A stretch of 6,741 nucleotides of DNA. Source: Acidobacteriota bacterium. GTDB taxonomy: Bacteria; Acidobacteriota; Vicinamibacteria; Vicinamibacterales; UBA2999. Positions within the stretch are counted from its first letter, which is position 1; the number at the start of each line of letters is the position of its first letter. Position numbers and translations under genes: made by a program. Shown here piece by piece: positions 1-5,549 of the stretch. The stretch lies in the NCBI GenBank assembly GCA_947478985.1, contig CANJYC010000096.1, positions 1-6,741 of the forward strand, given 5' to 3'. The notes under the pieces are model-generated. The model saw only the letters and a list, made by a program, of their open reading frames with translations. It was not told where the DNA came from and made no database searches.

Positions 1-590
1 ACGTCGTCGCCGAACAGATCGAAGTGCACCGCCGGCGGCGCGCCGAACCGCGTCAGGAATGCGTCGACGAGCGCCAGACGCTGGCCGGGGATGTCGCGCG
101 ACAGGAAACCAAGCGCCCGCTGGTTGCCCGCGGCGGCAAGGGCATCAAGCCTGGCGACGAGTTCGGCGATCGCGGCGTCCCACCCGATGGGCTGATATTG
201 GCCGTCGCCGCGCGTGCCCGAGCGCTTGAGCGGCTGCGTAATGCGATCGGGGTGATACGTGATCTGAATGGCTGCCTGGCCACGGGCGCAGAGCCCCCCG
301 TGGCTCACCGGGTGCGACGGGCTTCCTTCGAGCTTCTTTGCCGCGAGGATCGTCACGAGTCCCGCCTGACCCTTCCGCACCACCTCGGCGTCCGCGTCCA
401 TCAGGCGCACCGTCATGCCGCAACCGGCGGCGCACACCGGACAGACACTCGGCTTCCACGTGGCCTGCCCGGGAAGGATGTCCTCGTCCGGCACGAAGCG
501 GATGAGCTGATTCTCCGGGTTGCCGCAACTCGCCATCGCGGCGGTGCTGCCGGTAATCGCGGTGAGCTTGATGAAGGAACGGCGGTCCAT
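1..590 (-). CDS. Molybdopterin oxidoreductase with N-terminal [4Fe-4S] motif (partial, C-terminus beyond left edge)
   Basis: This is the N-terminal 196 residues of a protein of the complex iron-sulfur molybdoenzyme (DMSO reductase) superfamily; such proteins usually run to 700-1000 residues. A twin-arginine motif (RRSFIK, residues 3-8) starts a short export signal that ends near a Cys at 22 (MASCG), so it may be TAT-exported and lipid-anchored. The [4Fe-4S] ligands are clear: C50-x2-C53-x3-C57 and C101 in GGLCARGQAA, followed by the family stretch TYHPDRITQPLKR (111-123). The molybdenum ligand and any ferredoxin-like domain lie outside the window. The start ATG follows the pentaheme cytochrome stop codon by 2 bases and has no good Shine-Dalgarno, which points to translational coupling. 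By neighbourhood it resembles ActB of alternative complex III, but typical ActB lacks these cysteines. Substrate unknown. Confidence 0.88.
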   Translation of the reverse strand, partial: MDRRSFIKLTAITGSTAAMASCGNPENQLIRFVPDEDILPGQATWKPSVCPVCAAGCGMTVRLMDADAEVVRKGQAGLVTILAAKKLEGSPSHPVSHGGLCARGQAAIQITYHPDRITQPLKRSGTRGDGQYQPIGWDAAIAELVARLDALAAAGNQRALGFLSRDIPGQRLALVDAFLTRFGAPPAVHFDLFGDD

Positions 591-592
591 GA

Positions 593-1210
593 CTAGAAGT
601 GACAGGTGAGGCAACCGGTCGGCGCGTTGTGCTCGCGGTGGCAGGTCACGCACGTGCCCATCGTCAGCTCGACATTGCGCTGCGCTACCGTCTGCGAACC
701 AATGTCGCCGTGGCAGGTCTTGCACTCCACCTTTGCGCGGATATGCGGCGCGTGATTGAAGCGGACATGCGCTTCGGCGGTATAGCCGAAGACGCGCTGC
801 CAGGCGAGGTCGCGCCCGTCATCCTGCATCTTGGTGATCTGCTGAATGCGCGGCCGGTCGGTCGCGATGGCCGCGTGGCAGACCATACATGTACGCAGGC
901 CGGGTATCCCCGCACGGGCACCCGTTTCGACCCCTTCGTGACACGTCACGCAGGTGATCTCCTTCGAGACGTGAATGTTGTGCGGAAACTCGAGCGGCTG
1001 TTGCGGCGCGGCACGGCGCCCGAAGAAGTCACTGAAGGCGGCGGCCACGGTCGGGCGCGCGGTCGTGAACACGCCGGAACTCTGCCCTGGCAACGCGGGC
1101 AGAGCGGCCCGCCCGACCGGTGGGGGCGGCTCTCCGATGAACCCACAGCCGGCGCCCGCGACTGCTGCTCCCAGCCACACGAGCAGCGTCAGTGAAAAGG
1201 TCGTACGCAA
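593..1210 (-). CDS. Pentaheme c-type cytochrome (cytochrome c3/c7-like, ActA-like)
   Basis: A 205-residue periplasmic electron carrier with five CxxCH heme sites: CVTCH 87-91, CMVCH 108-112, CKTCH 163-167, CVTCH 187-191 and CLTCH 200-204. Extra histidines before the sites (FPHNIH 75-80, FNHAPH 151-156, H148, H194) can serve as distal ligands, so bis-His hemes are likely. The spacing FxHxxH then CxxCH is typical of the c7/c3 family and of the pentaheme ActA subunit. Residues 1-20 form a hydrophobic signal, with a Cys at 22 in a weak lipobox (AGAGC, Gly at -3). The start appears to be TTG at 1210: there is no ATG nearby and the signal peptide begins here, but no clear Shine-Dalgarno is visible. 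It lies 16 bases after the monoheme cytochrome and 2 bases before the oxidoreductase, and probably carries electrons to or from it. Confidence 0.9.
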   Translation of the reverse strand: MRTTFSLTLLVWLGAAVAGAGCGFIGEPPPPVGRAALPALPGQSSGVFTTARPTVAAAFSDFFGRRAAPQQPLEFPHNIHVSKEITCVTCHEGVETGARAGIPGLRTCMVCHAAIATDRPRIQQITKMQDDGRDLAWQRVFGYTAEAHVRFNHAPHIRAKVECKTCHGDIGSQTVAQRNVELTMGTCVTCHREHNAPTGCLTCHF

Positions 1211-1226
1211 CGTACCCGGACGGCGA

Positions 1227-1682
1227 TCAGTACGCGTTCTGCGTCGTCGACGGCTTCGGCAGCGGCGACGGTGTCTTCGCGAGGGTGCGCACGTAGTTCA
1301 CCAGATTCCAGATGTCGGTCTCGCTCAACCGTCCCTTGACGCCTCGCATCTTGAAGTCCGGGCCGGCGCCGTTGAGGATCACTTCGTGGATTTCACCGTC
1401 AGAGGCTCCCCGCACCCAGGTCTCGTCTGTCAGATTCGCCGGATGGACACCCTTCGGCGCGAGCTTGCCGTCACCCAAACCCTGCGGGCCATGGCAAAAC
1501 ACGCAATTCTTCTGAAAGAGCGATTCCCCCGCCTTGATCGATACAGCGGTTCGGGCAACGGGATTCTTCATCGCTTTGCCGGCAGCACTGCCGCCAGGAA
1601 GTTGCGCGCCGAGACTGGCGGCCGCAGCCACAAGCCATACGAATATGAATCCGAGTTTTCCCCGCCACGACACGCGCAACAT
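1227..1682 (-). CDS. Secreted monoheme cytochrome c, class I
   Basis: A 151-residue precursor with a signal peptide (positive MLRVSWRGK, hydrophobic 11-24, likely cleavage near SLGA|Q at 26) and one cytochrome c domain. The heme site is CVFCH at 60-64, preceded by AGESLFQKN, the usual helix before the heme, and followed by GPQGLGDG. Met112 in DFKMRG is the likely sixth ligand, and ETDIWNLVNYVRTLA (121-135) is the typical C-terminal helix of class I cytochromes. The start at 1682 is chosen over upstream in-frame starts because AGGAGG (1695-1690) sits 7 bases ahead. It is the first gene of a compact redox unit with the pentaheme cytochrome and the oxidoreductase, so it is probably their soluble or membrane-tethered electron shuttle. 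Its position recalls the monoheme ActE subunit, but assignment to ActE is inference. Confidence 0.93.
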   Translation of the reverse strand: MLRVSWRGKLGFIFVWLVAAAASLGAQLPGGSAAGKAMKNPVARTAVSIKAGESLFQKNCVFCHGPQGLGDGKLAPKGVHPANLTDETWVRGASDGEIHEVILNGAGPDFKMRGVKGRLSETDIWNLVNYVRTLAKTPSPLPKPSTTQNAY

Positions 1683-1689
1683 CCTAGGG

Positions 1690-1695
1690 CCTCCT
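1690..1695 (-). promoter_or_regulatory. Strong Shine-Dalgarno of the monoheme cytochrome
   Basis: AGGAGG on the minus strand lies 7 bases before the ATG at 1682. It fixes the start of the cytochrome and excludes the longer reading that would begin at 1814, inside the transporter gene. Confidence 0.85.
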
Positions 1696-1719
1696 GTTGA
1701 GCCTGAAATAATCGGACTA

Positions 1720-1747
1720 ATTCTACTGGCAATCACGCGCACGTGAA
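1720..1747 (-). promoter_or_regulatory. Possible sigma-70 type promoter for the redox operon
   Basis: In the 82-base gap between the transporter stop and the cytochrome start, the minus strand reads TTCACG (1747-1742), 16 bases, then TAGAAT (1725-1720). These match the -35 and -10 consensus at 4 of 6 and 5 of 6 positions. Transcription would start near 1713, leaving a leader of about 30 bases with the strong Shine-Dalgarno. No intrinsic terminator is visible in the gap, so read-through from the receptor/transporter transcript is also possible. Confidence 0.35.
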
Positions 1748-1764
1748 CGAGTCCGCGCGGCGGG

Positions 1765-2634
1765 TCATACCAAGGTGCCGGTTGCGGCCAGAGCAGCCGC
1801 ACGCGCCCGCGCAAAGAAGCGGTAGAGCATCACGCTGTCGATCAGGATGATGCCGGCCAGCAGGAGGTACGCAGCGTCGGACGGAACCAGATGCAGTTCC
1901 TTCAGGAGCCGCGAGAGACCGAACGCCACAATCCAGGCATCGAAGCTCATGCAGACACGACGGAACGTGTCGGGCTGGATGCGACGAATCAGAAACCCGC
2001 CGATAGGCACGCCCGCCATGATGCTTGGCACGATCCACGGGATGAGCGCCATGCTCGAGAGATTGAAGAGGCCGGCATAGCCATAGGCCATGGCCGTCAT
2101 CGACGATTCAGCGAGACGGATGAGGCCGAGCGCCGCGCGGAAGTCCTTCTTGGTCAGCCCCTGGTTACTGAGCATGACCGCCAGTGGCGGTCCGGAAATC
2201 GTCGTGACCGAATAGAGCACGCCCAGACCGCCGCCAAACGCGAGTCCCGCCGAGCGTTCAGACTGAATCGGGCGGCGGTAACCGCCGGCCTGCAGCAGGA
2301 TGAGCGGCAGGAGGGCCACATAGGTGACGAAGCGCAGCCAGCCCGAGCTCACATGGGCGACCAGGGTGGTGCCGATGATGATGCCGGGCACAAGCCCGAT
2401 GACCACCGGCAGCGCGCGGCGCCAGACGCCGGAGAACGCGTCGCGATTGTGCCAGAGCACGTAGGCATTGAGCACGACCTCGATCGGCACGAGCGCCGGG
2501 TTGAGGACGCGGTTAGTGAGAAACAGCAGTGCGATCGGCACGGTGATCGACGAGAAGCCGTAACCCAGCGCCCCATTGACGGTCGCCGCTATCAGTGTCG
2601 TCAGCGCGAGCCAGATCGTCTGTTCAGTCATCAT
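1765..2634 (-). CDS. TSUP (TauE/SafE, DUF81) family membrane transporter
   Basis: A 289-residue integral membrane protein of the TSUP family, which moves sulfite, organosulfonates, sulfur oxyanions or small carboxylates across the inner membrane. Its two-repeat build is visible: NGALGYGFSSITVPI (20-34) opens the first half and GVLYSVTTISGPPLAVML (138-155) opens the second, both family signatures. About eight hydrophobic segments can be counted, including residues 5-39, 74-93, 101-116, 128-155, 188-215, 231-243 and 254-275. The start is the first of two consecutive ATG codons; AGGAC (2645-2641) lies 6 bases ahead of it. It follows the TonB receptor by 42 bases and is probably co-transcribed with it. 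That pairing suggests outer-membrane import and inner-membrane movement of the same or related compounds. The substrate cannot be told from sequence; sulfite is a family-based guess. Confidence 0.92.
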   Translation of the reverse strand: MMTEQTIWLALTTLIAATVNGALGYGFSSITVPIALLFLTNRVLNPALVPIEVVLNAYVLWHNRDAFSGVWRRALPVVIGLVPGIIIGTTLVAHVSSGWLRFVTYVALLPLILLQAGGYRRPIQSERSAGLAFGGGLGVLYSVTTISGPPLAVMLSNQGLTKKDFRAALGLIRLAESSMTAMAYGYAGLFNLSSMALIPWIVPSIMAGVPIGGFLIRRIQPDTFRRVCMSFDAWIVAFGLSRLLKELHLVPSDAAYLLLAGIILIDSVMLYRFFARARAAALAATGTLV

Positions 2635-2648
2635 GCGGATGTCCTGCG

Positions 2649-2667
2649 CGTGTCATGTACCGACACG
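2649..2667 (-). other. Intercistronic hairpin between receptor and transporter genes
   Basis: CGTGTC (2667-2662) and GACACG (2654-2649) form a perfect 6-base-pair stem with a 7-base loop. It lies between the receptor stop codon and the transporter Shine-Dalgarno. There is no U-run after it, so it is not a standard intrinsic terminator. It could shape relative expression or protect a processed 3' end. Confidence 0.4.
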
Positions 2668-2676
2668 AGTTCGGTC

Positions 2677-5292
2677 CTACTGTCGAAGCGCCACGCGCAT
2701 GGTGACGCCGAACGTTCTCGGATCGCCGGGTTGTCCGACGTAGAGCCCGGTATTGCCGGGCGCCGCTGACAGCAGGTCGAAGTAGTCCTTATTGAGCAGG
2801 TTGCGGGACCAGACCGACAGCGTCCAGCCGTCCGCGGCGCGGAAGCCAACCCTGGCGTTGAGCAGCGAATACCCGTCGACCACGAGGTACTTGGAGGCAC
2901 TGGCGCTCGACGAGAACGACGAGCGGTAACTGGTGTCGAACGCGCTGAAGTACTGGCCTGTCCGGCCGAGCAGCGTCCCGCCCCCGGCATACTCGCTGCC
3001 GATGGATACCGCCCTCTTCGAAATCCCCGGCAGTAGCGAACCCGAGATGTCCTTGACCTGTGGTCCGCCGGTCTCCTCGAACGGCGGCGGCGCGTCCGGA
3101 AACGACACGTACGTGCCGTCGGTGAGGGCCGCGTTGACGTAGAACGAGAGGTGGGCATTCACGCTCGCGCTGCCGTCGAACTCCGCGCCGCGCACGCGCA
3201 CCTTCCGCGCATTCGCGAGATAGCCGCGCAGCACGCCAACCCCGGCATTCACGACCTGCGCCTGGAAGTTCTTGATCTCGGTGTCGTAGACCGTGACGTT
3301 GGCAGTGACGCCGCGGATGAACTCGGTTTTCACGCCGACCTCTAGATGGCGCACATCCTCGGGCCTGACGGTCGCGGCCGAGAGCACGGGCTGGTCGGCC
3401 GCGTCGGTCGGCACGCCGTTCAGGTTGAGCCCGACCGACTTGAAGCTCGTTGCGTAGGTCGCATAGGTGTTCACGGTGGACGCCACCTTGTAGGCCGCCG
3501 TGATCTGACCGGACAGGTTGGTGTCGTCGACGTTGGCTGTGTAGGTCTGCGGTGCGAGAACCGATCGCTGCAGAGTCATCAATGCGGAATTGGTCGTCCG
3601 CAGCCCGCCGTAGATCTGCTGGTCGAAATCCACGTCCTTCTGGTCGTAGTTGAACCGGAGTCCGGGCAGCAGTCGCAGGCGATCGCTGAGCGTCCACTCC
3701 ACCTGGCCGAACAACGCCGCGCTGACGTTGGTGTACTTGAGGTACTGATTGAAGCCGTAACCGTCGAGCAGGCCCGGGGTCGCGGCATTGGCGCTCGGTG
3801 CCAGCAGGAAGCGCGCCGCCGCGGAGCCCTGTTCCTGCTTGATGACCGGGTTCGAATCGACACCCTGCCGGAAGTAGTAGGCCCCGGTGACGAAATTCAC
3901 ACGAGGTGACACGTCACCGGTATAGCGGACCTCCTGGGTCCACTGATGCTGCTTTGACGTGCCGGACGAGATTGTGGTGACCGGGAGACCGATGAAGTCG
4001 CGGTCGTTCGATGGGTTCCAGTCCCAGAAGCGCCAGGCTGTTGTCGATGTGAGCCGGCCACGCCCGACCTTCCAGTCGACGTTCAACGAGGAGCCGCCGA
4101 GGTCCTGGTAGGACCGCATCGGCGTATCGATGTCGGTGACCCTGGCAAAAGCATTGAAGCTCGGCGGGGTATAAGCGAGGTCCGCCGCAATCTGCGGGTA
4201 CTGCCGGTTCGCTGCGCGCAGCGTCGGTGCGACACCGGCGACGACCTGGGTCGTGCCCTCGACACGCTGGCGCGTGTGGTCCGCCGCCCAGGTGATGGCG
4301 ATCCTGTCCGACGGCGCGAACAGCACCTGTCCCCGGACGCCCAGGTTGTTGAGGTCGTTCACGTCGTCCCCGGTGCGGACGTTGAGCACCGTGCCGTCGC
4401 GTTGGGTGCCGGAGAACGACAGCCGACCCGCGAACTTCCCGAAGAGAGGACCGGTCACCGACGCCTTCGCCTGCACGAAGCCGAGGTTGCCGTAGTTCAG
4501 CTCGACCTCAGAGCCGGGCGTGAAGCTTGGCTTGCGGGTGGTGACGTTGATGGCCCCGGCCGTCGTGTTCTTGCCAAAGAGGGTGCCCTGCGGTCCGCGG
4601 AGGACCTCGACCTGCTCAACATCGAGGAAGTCGAGCGACGCCGAGGCCGGACGGGAGAAGAAGACGCCGTCGATATAGAGGCCGACACCCTGCTCGATGC
4701 CGTCATTGGTGAGCCCGAACGGCGCGCCCAGTCCACGGATATTGATGGAGGAGTTGCGCGGGTTGGTCGAATAGAACTGCACCGTGGGGAGCATCTCCTT
4801 CAACCGGTTGACGTTGAACGCGCCGGCATCGGCGACCAGGTCGCCTCGCACGACCGACACCGGAATCGGCACCTCCTGCGCGACTTCCTCCATGCGGCGC
4901 GCCGTCACGACAACCGATTGGCTGAACCGTGACGGTGAGAGGACAACGTCAACAGAGGCCGTCTGACCAATCGCGAGCACGGCCTGGCGCACGGCCGTTT
5001 CAAAGCCGTCCAGCGCCGCCTCCACGCGATACGTGCCGCTGCTGAGCGCAGTCGCGCGATAGGCGCCCTCCTCATCGGTGATGGCCTCGACGGACAGCTT
5101 CGTGCCTTCGTCGATCACCCGGACGATCGCGCCTGGCACGGTTCCCCCCGATGAGTCGCGGACGATGCCGGTAATGGCGCTGGTGGCCTCGGTGCTCCGA
5201 ACCGTCGAGGCCTGCCCGGAAGGGGCCTGCGCCATGGCAGTGTTGGTGGATGCGAACGCGAGCAGGACGAGGATCGAAATCGCGCGGAACAT
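2677..5292 (-). CDS. TonB-dependent outer-membrane receptor with N-terminal carboxypeptidase-regulatory-like domain
   Basis: An 871-residue outer-membrane, energy-coupled importer. Residues 1-21 are a signal peptide (cleavage AMA|Q). Residues 37-118 form a CarboxypepD_reg-like beta-sandwich (TGIVRDSSGGTVPGAIV ... GTYRVEAALDGF). SVVVTARR (126-133) is in the TonB-box position. The plug covers about 137-256, with INIRGLG (184-190), GLYIDGVFFSRP (204-215) and the hallmark EVLRGPQGTLFGKNTTAGAI (229-248). The rest is a 22-strand-type beta-barrel ending in NLLNKDYFDLL and FGVTMRVALRQ; the last residue is Gln rather than the usual aromatic. The start at 5292 is preferred to an upstream ATG at 5352 or a start at 5415 because the signal peptide begins here and AGGAG (5306-5302) lies 9 bases ahead. 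Siderophore, cobalamin, glycan and aromatic substrates are all possible; none can be assigned. Confidence 0.96.
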   Translation of the reverse strand: MFRAISILVLLAFASTNTAMAQAPSGQASTVRSTEATSAITGIVRDSSGGTVPGAIVRVIDEGTKLSVEAITDEEGAYRATALSSGTYRVEAALDGFETAVRQAVLAIGQTASVDVVLSPSRFSQSVVVTARRMEEVAQEVPIPVSVVRGDLVADAGAFNVNRLKEMLPTVQFYSTNPRNSSINIRGLGAPFGLTNDGIEQGVGLYIDGVFFSRPASASLDFLDVEQVEVLRGPQGTLFGKNTTAGAINVTTRKPSFTPGSEVELNYGNLGFVQAKASVTGPLFGKFAGRLSFSGTQRDGTVLNVRTGDDVNDLNNLGVRGQVLFAPSDRIAITWAADHTRQRVEGTTQVVAGVAPTLRAANRQYPQIAADLAYTPPSFNAFARVTDIDTPMRSYQDLGGSSLNVDWKVGRGRLTSTTAWRFWDWNPSNDRDFIGLPVTTISSGTSKQHQWTQEVRYTGDVSPRVNFVTGAYYFRQGVDSNPVIKQEQGSAAARFLLAPSANAATPGLLDGYGFNQYLKYTNVSAALFGQVEWTLSDRLRLLPGLRFNYDQKDVDFDQQIYGGLRTTNSALMTLQRSVLAPQTYTANVDDTNLSGQITAAYKVASTVNTYATYATSFKSVGLNLNGVPTDAADQPVLSAATVRPEDVRHLEVGVKTEFIRGVTANVTVYDTEIKNFQAQVVNAGVGVLRGYLANARKVRVRGAEFDGSASVNAHLSFYVNAALTDGTYVSFPDAPPPFEETGGPQVKDISGSLLPGISKRAVSIGSEYAGGGTLLGRTGQYFSAFDTSYRSSFSSSASASKYLVVDGYSLLNARVGFRAADGWTLSVWSRNLLNKDYFDLLSAAPGNTGLYVGQPGDPRTFGVTMRVALRQ

Positions 5293-5301
5293 GCGGTGTG
5301 T

Positions 5302-5306
5302 CTCCT
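5302..5306 (-). promoter_or_regulatory. Shine-Dalgarno deciding the receptor start
   Basis: AGGAG on the minus strand stands 9 bases before the ATG at 5292. It makes this ATG, immediately followed by a signal peptide, the likely start, and makes the bases upstream an untranslated leader. Confidence 0.75.
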
Positions 5307-5316
5307 GAAATCGGAC

Positions 5317-5391
5317 GTTGTCGTGAAGCCGGCGGATACCGGCAGTTGTCATCTGGCCGGAGTAAACCGGCCTGGGGCTAGCTGCGACAAC
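5317..5391 (-). other. Structured leader of the receptor mRNA with alternative pairings
   Basis: In transcript order the leader contains GTTGTC (5391-5386), GGCCGG (5372-5367), CCGGCC (5360-5355), GACAAC (5350-5345), GCCGG (5343-5339), CCGGC (5332-5328) and GACAAC again (5322-5317). The second and third segments make a perfect 6-base-pair hairpin with a 6-base loop. The fifth and sixth make a 5-base-pair hairpin, also with a 6-base loop. GTTGTC can close around the first hairpin alone or around both, using either GACAAC copy. CCGGCC can also pair with GCCGG, which would break both hairpins. The element ends 10 bases before the Shine-Dalgarno. I recognise no B12 box or other known riboswitch core. 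Short GC-rich complementarity can arise by chance in such DNA. Confidence 0.4.
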
Positions 5392-5433
5392 AGTTCCGAC
5401 AGCGAAGAGACACACGCATTCGACTCCCCTATG

Positions 5434-5449
5434 CGCAAACGCGGGGCCG
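5434..5449 (-). promoter_or_regulatory. Candidate sigma-54 (RpoN) promoter for the receptor gene
   Basis: The minus strand reads CGGCCC (5449-5444), five bases, then TTGCG (5438-5434). The sigma-54 consensus is TGGCAC-N5-TTGC(A/T). The invariant GG (5448-5447) and GC (5436-5435) are 10 bases apart, and 8 of the 11 specified positions match. Transcription would start near 5423, giving a leader of about 131 bases before the receptor ATG. A sigma-54 activator gene is divergently placed next to it. The sequence is GC-rich, so a chance match is possible. Confidence 0.5.
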
Positions 5450-5464
5450 GTTGCATGTGCGCGG

Positions 5465-5477
5465 GAATCCTGTGATT
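5465..5477 (-). promoter_or_regulatory. IHF-like site between the activator sites and the sigma-54 promoter
   Basis: AATCACAGGATTC on the minus strand matches WATCARNNNNTTR except at the two R positions, and is preceded by an A-run (5480-5476). It would lie about 42-54 bases upstream of the predicted transcription start, where DNA-bending proteins usually sit in sigma-54 promoters. Confidence 0.25.
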
Positions 5478-5498
5478 TTTAGGAGTGACGACACATAC

Positions 5499-5536
5499 CC
5501 GTTATATATGACGGACTAAGCCGTTATATATGCATG
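5499..5536. promoter_or_regulatory. Tandem 12-base repeats in an AT-rich island: probable activator binding sites (UAS)
   Basis: CCGTTATATATG occurs twice, at 5499-5510 and 5521-5532, with a 22-base period, about two helical turns, so both would face the same side of DNA. The first copy is part of a 16-base near-perfect dyad, CCGTTATATATGACGG (5499-5514), with one mismatched pair. In the second copy the right arm has decayed to CATG. The island around it is about 36% GC against about 65% for the neighbours. Relative to the predicted sigma-54 start near 5423 the sites lie at about -76 to -113, the usual range for enhancer-like activator sites. They also overlap the promoter region of the divergent regulator gene, allowing autoregulation. 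Confidence 0.6.
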
Positions 5537-5542
5537 TATTAT
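5537..5542 (+). promoter_or_regulatory. Possible -10 box for the divergent regulator; leaderless start
   Basis: TATTAT matches TATAAT at five of six positions and ends 7 bases before the ATG at 5550, so transcription would begin at or next to the start codon. No Shine-Dalgarno is present before the ATG, which fits a leaderless mRNA. No good -35 box is visible at the right distance (GACTAA at 5514-5519). The overlapping repeat region could provide activator or repressor control. Confidence 0.35.
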
Positions 5543-5549
5543 CTGTGTC

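Noticed and set aside
599..1700. Plus-strand open frames of about 200-240 codons opposite the cytochrome genes.
   Set aside because: The minus strand carries five CxxCH motifs in one frame and one in the next, with signal peptides; the plus-strand products show no recognisable features.
1683..1814. A longer start for the monoheme cytochrome at 1814.
   Set aside because: It overlaps the transporter gene and buries the signal peptide, while AGGAGG is ideally placed for the ATG at 1682.
1891..2769. A 292-codon open frame on the plus strand across the transporter gene.
   Set aside because: It is rich in Arg, His, Asp and Glu with no domain, is antisense to a clear TSUP protein, and crosses a gene boundary. 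This is the usual open antisense frame of GC-rich DNA.
5293..5415. A longer receptor start at 5415 or 5352.
   Set aside because: Either would put about 20-41 extra residues before a normal signal peptide and would ignore the Shine-Dalgarno 9 bases before 5292.
5508..5519. A three-codon leader frame (ATG ACG GAC TAA) before the regulator gene.
   Set aside because: It has no properly spaced ribosome binding site and lies inside the repeat element, which explains its sequence better.
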